The position numbers were made by a program, and so were the translations under genes. Below are positions 21,801 to 33,223 of a stretch of DNA of 64,000 nt, piece by piece (position 1 is the first letter of the stretch; every line of letters begins with the position of its first letter). The stretch is from Lunularia cruciata (taxonomy: Eukaryota > Streptophyta > Marchantiopsida > Lunulariales > Lunulariaceae), in NCBI GenBank assembly GCA_948567375.1, contig OX419755.1, positions 67,522,944 through 67,586,943 of the forward strand, given 5' to 3'. A model generated the notes under the pieces. It was not told the origin of the DNA. It was given only the letters and a program-made list of their open reading frames with translations, and did no database searches.

Positions 21801-22631
21801 CTATCTCTCCCTTCTCCGAGCCTGCCTCCTTCTCGAGTACGAGTCTCCAATCCGACTCTGTCCAGCAAGCCGGATTTCCTCTCTTCCCTTCTTCCTTGGG
21901 TCCATCAAGACACTTACTCTCGATAATTTCTGTCATGAATCCTGGAAAGCTTACATTCCAGTTCCATGCCAGAAATGTGATCCAAAGTCGGCTCAAGACT
22001 TTGATCCTCGCTATTACGTCTAACCTCGGAATCGCATGATTTCTCACTACAAATTTGGAGTTCTTCTTTCCTCCTCCCATCTCTTCTACTTTCTCACTCT
22101 CTCTCAATTTCACTCTTGTGACTTCTCCCTTGCACACTAACACGATTCCAACTCTATTTCCCTTCCCCCGGTCACCTGCAAGACGACTTCTCAATGGCAA
22201 AGGAAAATTACTCGACATTTTGTTGTTGCAAGTTCAATTTTTATAGAGTTGCGCTTCTTTGTATTCTGTCACTTCGAGTTTCTACCAAGAAATCACACCT
22301 CCGGCATGCACCTGTCACTATCAATAAACCTTTGCGCGTATGAGCCGCCAATTTTTAAACGGCCCCTTCTTGAATTTCTCGCCCCGACGAAAGGTTGTTA
22401 GACTATCTTTGCCTCGGGTTGAGCTCCCCCCAATACGAAGACAATTTACTTTGGGTTGTATGCTGACAGGGCATTTCTGAGTACTTTGCCTTATGACCCG
22501 AAGTCACTTTACTTTGGGTTTCATCCCAAAGACTCTTTTCTTTGCCTTCTTTGGCCATACAGGCGCAATCCAACTTCTCTATACACTTCTTCTCCTTTAT
22601 TTTGAAAAAAACAAAAAATGTGGGCACCACA
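18854..22631 (-). mobile_element. D-c: full-length family D unit in E1 gag
   Basis: 3,778 bp, flanked by perfect CTCAC duplications (18849-18853 and 22632-22636). In coding orientation it begins TGTGGTGCCCACA and ends CGGGTTGTCACA. No internal direct terminal repeat was found, so it is not an LTR-internal-LTR element. It has an ORF of about 856 codons and a 3' region of about 790 bp. A palindromic motif lies near the 5' end (22496-22519). Confidence 0.88.
19649..22218 (-). pseudogene. D-c ORF: approximately 856-codon coiled-coil protein, several stops
   Basis: The ATG at 22218 starts MSSNFPLPLRSRLAG. The N-terminal third (to about 21406) is globular, with LDVIARIKVLSRLWITFLAWNW, KPERTTYVMKHQ and FFHKLFAGEAINWARCFH. 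A highly charged linker follows (ESEDEDSKGD, HEEEPELTLQSGDTS), then a long heptad-rich coiled coil (LEEENSELKKSI; EILKQQFADSRVEVIH; REEERLRKLLCNQEEK) and a C-terminal tail ending VDIGSE. About four stops or frameshifts interrupt it. The N-terminal part faintly recalls the putative plant transposon protein domain seen in some gypsy elements, but that is a weak impression. No RT, integrase or transposase motif is seen. Confidence 0.75.
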
Positions 22632-22636
22632 CTCAC

Positions 22637-23064
22637 TTGGAGGAGATTGAGCTATAGAGATAGTATTGGTTTCCAAACTATGTATCCATTACTTTAGGTG
22701 CGGTTTCTAAGGGTAGATTGGCAAAACTCATGAGTTCTAGCTCTAGTAGCATTGGTGGATCTCTTGGAGATGGTGTTACTACAGGAGGTGGTGTAGTATT
22801 GGGGTTTAACCCCATGGTGTAGTTCTTTTATTGTTTGAGGCAGTACTACCAAGGAGTGCGGAATGGCAAGCTAAGGAGCTTGCAGGAGTTCCAATAGAAC
22901 TGTGAGGAGAGCCTACACAAGGCATATACTCACATGACATGGCTGATCAATTTTACTTAGGGAGTTACTAAGGCCCAAGCAGTCCAACATGGAGTTGCAA
23001 CATAGAGTTTGTGATGTTATGTTCCAAAAGGCTACTTCATTTACTTTGGCAGTGGTCTTTGGTT
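22637..23064 (+). pseudogene. E1 gag, middle fragment
   Basis: It runs between D-c and B3. Frames such as FYCLRQYYQGVRNGKL and SLQEFQ, and later ATSFTLAVVFG, fit the retrotransposon gag pattern. The last words continue after B3 as LAKRIKLNMVEE, which shows that B3 inserted here. Stops and shifts throughout. Confidence 0.7.
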
Positions 23065-23755
23065 TGTAATACCCATTTGTGCATGTGTGTGGTATTGTGA
23101 TATTTAGCTTTGTATTGTAAGTACTTGAGAGATATTATTTATATAGAGATAAAGGATGGTTCTACATTAGTCATGATTAGCTAAAATTAGTCATAGCTAA
23201 GATAAAGGGGACCTTACTTTAGAGGAAATAGAAAAAGATGAACACCATTATTTTGGATTCCAGTGTGTTGACTTGGTATTATTGCTAGGTGTTTGGCTTT
23301 GAGGAAAGAGTTGAGAGCTCTTGGGCCCGCAAGCCTTTTTGTGTTGGATTCTTCTATAGTCCAAGGATAGCCCATGTGAAGGAATCCTTGACTTAGTGGT
23401 TGGGTCAAGATAAGATCACATGCTTAGTGGAATATGCCCATGTGGATGGATAATCCTTTATACTTTTTGACTTTACTTGACTTTTAGCCTAGTAACTTGA
23501 GTTACTCCAATAATTAGTAACTTTGGTGTGTAACTATTTCACAAGTATATAAAATAGGGGTGAGGAGGTACTCATCATCCTTTCATTTGCAACTATCTCT
23601 CTCATTGAGTTCTCTAGTGAGCAATATCTTGAGACTTGGAGTGTTAGCCTTGGAGGAGTATGATGGACTTGGAGTTCTTTGCCTTCTTAGTCCATGGTGT
23701 GCTACCATAATAGCCATCAGAGGTTCATCCTGAGTGAGAGACAAGGCGGCTCATA
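23065..23755 (+). repeat. 5' LTR of B3
   Basis: 691 bp, TGTAATACCC...GGCTCATA, with the terminal CACA changed to CATA. Aligns throughout with the B2 LTR with many substitutions. TATATAAAA replaces the B2 TATATAAAC box. Confidence 0.92.
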
Positions 23756-23759
23756 TTTT

Positions 23760-23776
23760 TGGTTCCGTTGCCGGGA
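23760..23776 (+). other. Primer-binding site of B3 (tRNA-Glu)
   Basis: TGGTTCCGTTGCCGGGA, unchanged from B1 and B2 despite decay elsewhere in the element. Confidence 0.8.
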
Positions 23777-23796
23777 CCTCCCTAGAAGGTAAGATA

Positions 23797-23967
23797 ATGT
23801 TCCACGTACAGTTCTATATTAGACACAAGAAGGCTATGAGAGCTCATTGGGAGAGAAATTTAGGGGAGAAAAGGGTTGAATTTATGTTAGAGAATTTGGA
23901 TACATTTTTATACCATGTAGTTTATTATGATGTCTTTGAGGTGATTTTGTACATCTTGTACACATGA
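23797..23967 (+). CDS. B3 56-residue leader ORF
   Basis: Same length and frame as in the younger copies, with about ten substitutions (starts MFHVQFYIRHKKAM, ends VFEVILYILYT). It stays open while gag-pol has many stops, which may be chance given its length. No known domain. Confidence 0.4.
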   Translation: MFHVQFYIRHKKAMRAHWERNLGEKRVEFMLENLDTFLYHVVYYDVFEVILYILYT

Positions 23968-24601
23968 GAGGATTTGGAGAGATTGTGTGAGGTGGATTGC
24001 AGATTTTTGAGATCAAGTTGATTTTGGGCATATTCTCAAGTTTGAGACTTGGACTTGAAATTTCTCACACATGGTAGCTTGGGTTATCCTTCAGTTATCA
24101 CACTTGAAATTTTTGTGAGAGTTGGCTAGAATTTTTGAAAGTTGATAGGGTAAACTGCTCCTACAATTGTATGCTCTCTAGAAAATTGTACAAAGTCTGC
24201 CACTTCTTCAATTTAAAGTGGCTTGTGCTGAAACTTTTCAAGAAAATTAAGTGCATTGTATCCTACCTGTTGGTACAAAAATTAGACAGAGATTATTCTT
24301 GAGAAAAGAGTTATAAGGTTTTAAAGTGAGGGGTGTGGTTTTTAGACCAAATCTAAAATATGTGTGTTGAATAGAAAGGTGTCTAGGCCAAATGCCTTGA
24401 TGAAAAGATCTGAAATTTTGCAGGGAGGGTTGCCCTGAAGTTTTGATCAAGTGTGAAAAACTAAAGAGGATTGTGACATACCAATTGCAAGATTTGAGTG
24501 ACACTTTAAGAAGTGTCAATTCTGGAGAGTTTAGATTTCATGCATGATGAGTGTGAGAGCAGCAAAAAGCATATTTGAGTGTTTAGACTCATCTTGGGAA
24601 C

Positions 24602-25064
24602 ATGGAGGGTCACCAAGAGTGGATTGAGGCTAAGCAAGGTTTCCCAAGGGTTTGAGGTGATTGTAGGGGTGGATTTGAGTAGAAGAGAGTTTAGAATAGA
24701 ATTTGAAGAGAATATTGAGAGGATCCAAAAGCCTACACCACTTGGAGGAAAGAGTGAGTCTAAGTGCTTTTTATGTGGAGAGAAGGGAAGTTCATGTATA
24801 TTGACTTTTGAGAGCAAGAGATTGAAAGAAAGGAGAGGCCTAATTGACTTGGGTTTGCATGTTGGACCTTCTTTGCCAAGATTGGGAGGGAGAAGATCTA
24901 AGACTAAGGAGTTGTGTGAGGCTTGTGGAATGGAAGGACTTCCAAAAGGACATGAGTGTAGTGGAGTAAAAGCACTTTCAGAAACTTTGTTGAAAGATCA
25001 CAGAGAGAGTCTTAGTACCGCTACAGAAATACTCCCACCTTCATCAACTAGTTGTCAAGATTAG
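24602..25064 (+). pseudogene. B3 ORF1 remnant
   Basis: Equivalent of the 157-residue B ORF1. A frameshift near the start moves the reading frame. A small deletion removes the His of the first knuckle (CFLCGEKGSSC), while the second Cys/His cluster (CEACGMEGLPKGHEC) remains. Inactive. Confidence 0.75.
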
Positions 25065-25300
25065 TGATGGAGATAATCTTTCAATTTATGGATAAACTAT
25101 CCATGAGAGTTTGATTAATATGCACTCTAGGATTTGATGTTGCTATAGAAATCTTGGAGCAACCTAAAGCTTTTTTGTTCCCTAGAATGGATTATTATCA
25201 GATGGTATTAGTCATGTATATACTCTATTAGTTATAGAGTGAGAGAAAAGAAAAGAAAAAAGAAAAAATTGAGAGAAAAGAAAGATAATGAGGGGTTAAG

Positions 25301-28300
25301 ATGGGGAAACTTTTGGTTTTCTTTGGCAAGGATGGAGAAGATGTAGAGGCCTTTGTGAGAGACTTCAAGAGAGCTTGCATAGGAAACAATGAGAGGAGGA
25401 AGAATGAGTGGGCCTCATTATTACTAGGTTTTTTTGAGGATGCAGCACTTACATGGTATGAGTCAGAATACCATAAGAGAGAGAGGAGAGATAGGGAAGA
25501 AGAGTCTTGGGAGAGTTTCACTTCAATACTCATTGAGAAATTTCTTCTAGATAAGAGTTATGAGGGATTGATGAGTGAGGTTACCTTTCTCAAACAAGGA
25601 GATGGAGAGAAAGTGAGAGTCTATGTGGAAAGAGTGGAAAAGTTAGAGTCCAGATTTTGCATAGTGTTGAGGAAGGGTGGGGCTGATAAGGAGACAACTA
25701 TGATTGTCATAGGAACCATACTCAACAAGAATTTTGTAGGAGGGTTGAGACCACAAATTAGAAGCAAGGTGAGATATGAGAAACCTTCTTCCAAGGTTGA
25801 AGCTATCTAGATTGCAATTTGTATGGAGGAGAGTTTAGAAGGAGATGAGAGTGATTTGGTGGTGAAGGAGGTTGTGCATCCTCCTCAAGGTTACAAGTAT
25901 GGTGGAACTTCTGATACTTTGGTGTAAAGGGTTGCACCACAAGTAGTAGTTGCTCCAGTTCTTGCACCTCCACCAAAGGATCCACTTCAAACCATCATAA
26001 AACAACTTGCAGATCTCAAGATCAACGTGGTGCAACTATAGGAGAAGACAGAGGTGGATCAGAATGTAGGGAGAGGGCCTAGGAGTTACAGAAGTTATCT
26101 ATATAGAGGAGGCCAACCAACCAACAATTTCAATGAGAAATTTTTCTGGTTGTGGAGGAAGAGGCCATATCCAAAGGAATTGCCCAAATTCCACTTACCA
26201 TGGAGGAAGGGGTTATGAGAGAGCCAATAGAGGGAAAGAGGGAGGTAATGAAACCCAAGTGGCTCCTAATCCAAACAAAGATAAGGAGATAGCATCTATA
26301 GCTATGGTTGAGAGCAAGTATGAGAAGGAGAGTGCTCAAACTCCAAGAGTCTTAATTTAGAGCTTTTGGCACAAGAGAAGAAGAGAGCTTGTTTTGCAAA
26401 GGATGTGCACTCTTGTCAAGGATTTACTCCTAGCCAAGATACTCCTATGCCTAATAGGAGCACTTGCACAAGCACTTCAGCACCATCAACAACAAAGACT
26501 CCAAGGAAGAAGTTGGGGATGGAGGGCTTCTTGATCTCAAAGCAACAATAGAACTACAATGTCTTGGAGGATGTTGGTAGTCACAAGGCTAACATCACAG
26601 TGGGCCAATTGATTGCTTTGAATCCTACTTTGAGAAAGGAGCTTAGAGGTTGTTTGAGTTTAACAAGGAGCAAGAGGAAGAAGAAGGCAAAAGTTTTAAT
26701 ATGAATGGGGGTGGTGGATGCCAAACCAGCACCATGGGAGGCTTATGAATATGCCTCCAAGATTGTTGTGAGAGTAAATAGTCACAACATCAAAGATGCA
26801 TTGGTTGATGGAGGATCAGCAGTGAATACCATGTCAAAAAGGTTGATGAAGAAGTTGGATATGATACCCTCAAGACCTTCAACATTTGTGGTGAGCATGG
26901 AAAACAAGCAACAAGTTTGACTAGTAGGGGTGATGGATAAAGTGGTAGTTTCAATTATGGGAGTTCAAAATCCCATGACTTTCCAAGTCTTGAAGGATTC
27001 AAGTTATGACTTACTTCTTGGGAGGCCATGGTTGAGAGCAGCATGCACAATTGATTGATGGCACAAAGGGTACTTGAGGATTGGCCCATCAAACCATAGA
27101 GTCACAGTTCTTGTGACTAACACCACCAAGACTTCACATTTAGATACACCATCTTTTGATTATTAGGAATCAGATTCTAAAGAAGGAGCTTCAGGTGTGG
27201 ACACAAGCATGGAGGAGGAGACTTCCACGGAGGAGGATGAATCTGAATTGGATTCAGATGTGTATCCTTTGTGTGCTATGGATTTTTCAACTAAGCTAGA
27301 GGTTTTGAAGGACCCAGATAAATCATCATTGACACTTGAGGAGGTAGAGAGAAGGTAAGCTATCCTCAAGTATGGCCCAAATGTTACCAAGGAGGAGAAC
27401 GTGAGATTTGAGGAGATTTCTTGCAAGTTCATCCATGTGTTTGCTTTCAATTACAAGGATTTGAAGGAAGTCACCTTGGAGGAGCACAAGATAGAGGTGG
27501 AGTTACATGCACGACCAATCCGCTAAAAGAAATGTCACATCAACCCACCAATATCTTTGGTTGTGAAGGAGGAGATTGATAAGCTCAAGGAGTTGGATTT
27601 ATCTTTGAGGTGGAGAAATCAAAATGTGTGTTTCCACTTGTGATTGTGAAGAATAAGAATGGCAAGCTTTGAGTATGTGTGGATTACAAGAAGCTCAATG
27701 TTATTACCAAGAAGGACTACTACCCATTTCCATTCATTGATGAGATCTTAGAAGAGGTTTTAGGTCATGAGAGGTATAGTTTTGGAGATGGTTATAGTGG
27801 AAATAACCAAATCAAGATTGCACCAGAGCATCAACAACTCATCACATTCACCACACCTTGGGGAACTTATGCTTTCAAGGTCATATCTTTTGGGCTTTAC
27901 AATGCTCTAGCCACATTCCGACGGTTCATGAACAAAGGTATTTGAACCTTTCATTGGGAAATTTGTGAGAGACTTCATTTATGACTTTTTTGTTTATGGG
28001 AGCAAGGACCACTTTGAGCACCTAATCAAGGTCTTGCAATGCTTGGATGAGGCAAATGCATCACTGAACCCAAAGAAGTGCATTTTTGGATGTGAAGAAG
28101 GTATACTTTTGGGGCACATCATCTCCAAGGATGGAATAGTAGTTGATCATGAGAAGGTGAGGAAAATCTCAGACCTTCCATTCCCTTCAAGCTTGAAAAA
28201 GTTACTCCAATTCTTGGGGATGGTTGGGTACTATAAGAGGTTCATCTTCCTATTTTCCAACAAAGCTTATGCATTGACCATCTACATGAAGAAAGGTATA

Positions 28301-28615
28301 GATTACATGGTGATTTTAGAAGACAAGGAGGCTCTCAAAGCTTTTGAGGAGCTCAAGCAATCCCTTGTTGTAGCTCCAATTCTTGCTAAACCTGATTGAA
28401 GTAAGCCTTTCATCCTCTTCACTAATGCTTCTAATGTAGCTATAGGATGCAATCTTAGTCAATTAGACCAAGATGGGCATGATTATCCAATAGCTTATGC
28501 TAGTAGGCAGATGGTCTAAGTAGAGAAGAACTACTCTATCACTGAGAGAGAAGGGTTGGCAGTGATCTTTGGTCTCAAGAAGTTTACACACTACTTGATT
28601 GGAGGGAAAACCACC
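25301..28615 (+). pseudogene. B3 gag-pol, first segment (gag, protease, RT, start of RNase H)
   Basis: Starts MGKLLVFFGKDGEDVE, in register with B2. Stops include TAG near 25808 and TGA at about 26919, the latter at the same Arg codon (539) that is TGA in B4. The CCHC knuckle is disrupted near 26140 by a frameshift. Protease DGGSAVNTMS is present. The RT catalytic FIDD is changed to FIYD (27974-27985 region), so the RT is dead. The segment stops in RNase H at 28615, where D-d entered with CCACC duplicated, and resumes at 40236. Confidence 0.88.
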
Positions 28616-29403
28616 TGTGACAACCCGGCAAATATCACTTTTGCAGTAATAGGGTACGTAAAGTTTGTTCCTGCAGAGATACAAGTCAGAAATTTCCAAA
28701 TATGAAGCAAAGTAACAATTTAGTTCTTCTTGGTTGCATCTTTAATCTCTCAATTAGAAACCACACCCAGAAGAGTGTAACAAGCACTGACTCATAGTCT
28801 TGTCACAAATTAACACTCCATAATCACAACTTCTTCAATTCTTTCCAAACAATCTTGATTGTGATGATTCAGGCTCTCCCAAAAATTGCACTTCACTGTA
28901 AAACAACTTTGCCTCAGAATTGTGTTCCACCCCTCCACTGAAGGCACAACTTCCTCGATCAAAATTGCTTCACATCAACTTTGCACTGCACTCACAAATG
29001 CAGAATACTACCAACACTACAATTCCTCTCAGATCTGTCAAGGCATTGCTTCGATTGCACTTCACTCAAGATCAAACACACAGAATGAAGATCAAGGCTG
29101 TGGAATCCAACATCCAACAAGCACACTGACTTGCACTTCAAATTTCTCCAAACACTCACAAACACGATTGCAAAGCTGATACTCGGAATCAAGCTTAAGC
29201 GACGAGCACTGCTTCACAGCACTTCGCTTTATCTATTCTCAGAAATATGAGCATTGAACAACATCTGATTACGAATGCCACTCTTAAGTAGTGAAGCAAT
29301 AGACAGTTCTAACAACTAAACCGTTCTACAATAACTCTTCTAACCTACTGATCCAAAATGACAATGCATCTCTTCATATCTGCCTCTTCAAATCTCAAAA
29401 CTG

Positions 29404-31982
29404 TTACTTCTCTGGTCCAATGTCTACTTTGTCATCGGCTTTCAAACCCGAATCCGAAGTAAATTTACTTCCTACTATTCTGTCCTCGGGTTTCACAACT
29501 TCTAATTCTTCTACCAGATCTAGCAATTCTCTTTCTTGATCTAAAATTACACTAGTGGGTAATCTATCTAACTCCTTATCTCCCGACCCACTCTTCTCTA
29601 ATGTCTCCGATAGTAACTCCAAAGACATCTGCACTCCTATGTTATCTACTTTGGGTTTGGCTCTAACATCCTTCCGAAGCTTGTCTATCTCCAACTTTAC
29701 TAAGTCTAATCTAATTGTGATATTATCTTCTACCTCTAATGTCTTCCTATCTACATGAGTCCTGAGACTTATCAACAACGCATTCAAATTGGTATCTTTC
29801 ACATGTCTTTGCCTTGTCTCCTGCACCAACAATTTCAACTCATGCAGCCTCGTTTCTTCAATTTGAACGCTGGCCTCTGTACTTAATATCGCATTCATCC
29901 TGAGGACAATCTCCCTCAATAGCTCCAATCTCATTTTTCTTTCTTGCTCTTGATCTGCAACCCAATCCTCCTTGTACATTGCCAACTTTGCTTTGAACTT
30001 GGCTTTCACCGTTTCCTTCTCCTTCTCCTTCTGTAAAATCTTCTCTTCTTGATTACAAAGTAACTCTTGTAACCTTTCTTCTTCCCTATATCGTGCTGCT
30101 AACTCCCTTTGCCAGAGTTGCTTCTTCTCTTCTACACTCTCCATGACTCTATCGAGCTCTTGTTCCTTCGCTGCTACCCTCGCCATAGCATGGATAAGTT
30201 CTACTCTTGAATCAGCAAATTGCTGCTTCAAAATCTCATACTCTGCTACTTGTCTTTCCCTCCCTATGTCACTCTTCTTAACAAGCTCCTCTTGATATCT
30301 CACTTCTCTCTTCAAGTCTTCAATTACCTAAGTCTTCACTACTACCTCCGCTTGTAGTACTTCACTTTCCTCCTCACCTCGGGTTATGATTTTCTTCAAC
30401 TCAAAGTTCTCTTCTTCTAATCTCGCTAAGACTTGCAAAACAATCTTCACTTCTGGACAAGTTGACTGCATTTCCTTCTTCTTGTGCTCCGATTTCACCA
30501 ACAGTGGACACACGATCTTCCACAGGTACTCTACTCCATCGCCCGCTACTACCTCCTCTTGTGTAGCAATCTCTCTTCTCACTTCTTGTTCACCCGATAC
30601 TCACCTTTGTCTCTATAGTCTTCGTACTGGAACTGATGCCTTGCTTCCCAAGCTTTCATTCACTTCTTCTTTTACTTTACTCGGACTTGCATCACACTTT
30701 GCCTTGCATCTGGACCGGAGTCCCCTCTAAATGTTGATCTTCTTTTCTTTGGCCTCGGGTATCTCATCCTCCAAATTCGTGTTGTCCTCGGCCTCAATCT
30801 CTGCCTGCACTTCTTCTTCCTCCTCTGCAGCAGCTGGTACTGACGTCATTTCTCCACCTTCATTGCTGTTGCTACTCGTATTTCCACTTTGTAGTGTTAG
30901 CTTGGGTTCCTCCTTGCGTTCCAAATCTTTGGACTTGCACTTAGCTTCACCTTCTAAGTCTTTGTCTTCTGACTCAATCACCACCATTCCTTGCCTCAAG
31001 TTTCTTCTCTTGGTCTTCCGAGGTTTTGTCTTGTCTTCGGCTTTGGCCTGCCGACTTTGCTTCTTCAATTTTGGAGTACTTGCTTCTATCTCCACATTCT
31101 TCCCCGTCTTCTTGTAGTACTCGTCTGTGCTTCAGATTTGAAGGATGTATTGTTGTTCCTCTACATTGACTTCTCTTCTTAAGTCAGGATGGAAATGCGA
31201 CACCATTTGAGTTTGCTTTGCCGAGTTCAACAAATTCAACCCGAGGTAGAAATGTGTTGCAAATGGCATAATGTAATGTGGAGGCGATTTATCCCAAAAA
31301 TTCCACACCATTTGTTGCGTCCTTCCATTGAAGCACCTTGCCCAATTTATTGGTTCTCCTGCAAACAATTTGTGAAAGAACACCGTTTGGTGTTTCATCA
31401 CATAGGTTGTTCTCTCCGGCTTCAGGATTGCCATCAGAGCACTCACAATCCTCCTCTTGACAGGATCTTTATAGCTCTCTACTTTGTATCCATTCTTCAT
31501 CCGCTTTGACGAGAATGCATCCCTCACTTTATGGGTTTCTTTAGCTATCTCTCCCTTCCCCAAGAACGTGGCACCTTGCTCCGTGCCTGCTTCCTTTCCA
31601 AGTACTAATCTCCAATCCGACTCTGTCCAACAAGCCGGATTTTGTCTCTTCCCTTCTTCCTTGGGTCCATCAAGACACTTGCTCTCAATGATCTCAGTCA
31701 TGAAACCTAGAAACTAACATTCCAGTTCCATGCCAAGAATGTAATCCGAAGTCAGCTCAAGACTTTGATTCTTGCAATTACATCTAACCTCCGGATTGCA
31801 TGATTCCTCACTGCAAATTTGGAGTTCTTCTTTCCTCCTCCCATCTCTCCTGCTTTCTCACTACCTCTCGGTTTCACTCTCTTGACTTCTCCCTTACACA
31901 CTAGCGTGTCTTCAACTCTATTTCCCTTCCCACGATCACCTGCAAGATGACTTCTCAACGGTGAAGGAAAATTGCTCGACAT
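29404..31982 (-). pseudogene. D-d ORF: coiled-coil protein, best-preserved copy
   Basis: About 859 codons from MSSNFPSPLRSHLAG to VDIGPEK. The last 303 residues are one open frame (29404-30315) with a dense coiled coil: QVAEYEILKQQFADSRVELIH, LWQRELAARYREEERLQEL, REIVLRMNAIL. Upstream, the frames 30328-30582, 30727-31095 and 31132-31701 are separated by single stops or shifts. The N-terminal globular part contains KPERTTYVMKHQTVFFHKLF. Lys/Glu-rich coiled coils could serve in multimerisation or nucleic-acid binding, but function is unknown. Not an RT, integrase, gag or known transposase by motif. Confidence 0.75.
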
Positions 31983-32319
31983 TGCTTTGTCGTGAGCTCG
32001 ATTTTTATAGAGTTGCGCTTTCTCCATCTCTCTTCAATTTGAGTTTCAACCAAGAAATCACACCTCCTGCATGCGCTTATCACTGTCAATCGTACTTTGC
32101 GCATATGGGCCGCCAGTTTTGAATGGTCCCTTCTTGAATTTCTCACCCCAAAAAAGGTTGTTAGACTGACTTTGCCTCGGGTTGAGCTCTCCCCGACACG
32201 AAGACTCCTTACTTTGGGTTGTATGCTGATAGGGCATTTCCAAGTACTTTGCCTTATAACCCGAAGTCACTTTAGTTTGGGTTTCATCTTGAAGACTCTT
32301 TTCTTTGCCTTCTTTGGCC

Positions 32320-33011
32320 TGTAACACCCATTTGTGCATGTGTGTGGTATTGTGATATTTAGCTTGGTATTACAAGTACTTAAGAGATATTATTTATATA
32401 GAGATAAAGGATGGTTCTATATTAGTCATGGTTAGCTAAAGTTAGTCATAGCTAAGATAGATGGGACCTTACTTTAGAGGAAGTAGAAAAGATGAGCACC
32501 ACTATTTTGGATTTTAGTGTGTTGACTTGGTATTATTCCTAGGTGTTTGGCTTTGGGGAAAGAGTTGAGAACTCTTGGGCCCGCAAGCCTTTTTGTTTTG
32601 GATTCTTCTTTAGTCCAAGGATAGCCCATGTGAAGGAATCCTTGCTTTAGTGGTTGGGTCAAGATAAGACCACATGCTTAGGGGAATATGCCCATGTGAA
32701 TGGATATTCCTTTCTACTTTTTGACTTTACTTGACTTTTAGTCTAGTAACTTGAGTTACTACGGTAATTAGTAACTTTGGTACGTAACTATTTCACAAGT
32801 ATATAAACAAGGAGTGAGGAGGTACTCATCATCCTTTCATTTGCAACTATCTCTCTCTCATTGAGTTCTCTAGTGAGCAATGTCTTGAGTCTTGGAGTGT
32901 TAGCCTTGGAGGAGTATGATGGAGTTGGGGTTCCTTGCCTTCTTAGTCCATGGTGCGCTACCATAATAGCCATCAGAGGTTCATCCTGAGTGAGAGACAG
33001 GCCGGCTCACA
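32320..33011 (+). repeat. 5' LTR of B2
   Basis: 692 bp, TGTAACACCC...GGCTCACA, identical by reading to 39459-40150. Contains the 13 bp (GACCACATGCTTA at about 32668-32680) absent from both B1 LTRs. Confidence 0.95.
32800..32807 (+). promoter_or_regulatory. TATA box of the B2 LTR promoter
   Basis: TATATAAA followed by CAAGG, about 210 bp before the LTR end. It is conserved in every B LTR here, so it probably sets the RNA start (the U3/R boundary). A second AT-rich TTATATAGAG lies near 32395 and is less likely. Confidence 0.6.
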
Positions 33012-33015
33012 TTTT

Positions 33016-33032
33016 TGGTTCCGTTGCCGGGA
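33016..33032 (+). other. Primer-binding site of B2 (tRNA-Glu)
   Basis: TGGTTCCGTTGCCGGGA, four bases after the LTR end. Complementary to a tRNA ending TCCCGGCAACGGAACCA. Confidence 0.82.
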
Positions 33033-33052
33033 CCTCTCTAGAAGGCAAGATA

Positions 33053-33223
33053 ATGTTCCGCGTCCAATTCTACATTAGGCAGAAGGAGGCTATGAGAGCT
33101 CACTTGGAGAGAACATTAGGAGAGGAGAGGGCTGAACTTATGTTAGAGAACCAAGATCCATTTGTATACCCTGTAGTTCATTATGATGTCTTTGAGGTGA
33201 TTTTGTACATCTTGTACACATGA
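33053..33223 (+). CDS. B2 56-residue leader ORF
   Basis: It starts MFRVQFYIRQKEAM 20 nt after the PBS and ends VFEVILYILYT. It is the first ATG-initiated frame after the PBS, and the same frame is open in B1, B3 and B4. The N-terminal half is basic/amphipathic (KEAMRAHLERTLGEERAELM), the C-terminal end hydrophobic. It could act as an upstream ORF limiting translation of downstream frames, or as a small peptide. No recognised family. Confidence 0.5.
   Translation: MFRVQFYIRQKEAMRAHLERTLGEERAELMLENQDPFVYPVVHYDVFEVILYILYT

Noticed and set aside
18854-22631. D as a CACTA, hAT, Mutator or Helitron DNA transposon
   Set aside because: Ends are TG...CA with 5-bp duplications and no long inverted repeats. 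These families need CACTA ends with 3 bp, 8 bp, 9 bp, or no duplication respectively. A Ginger-like origin is not excluded.
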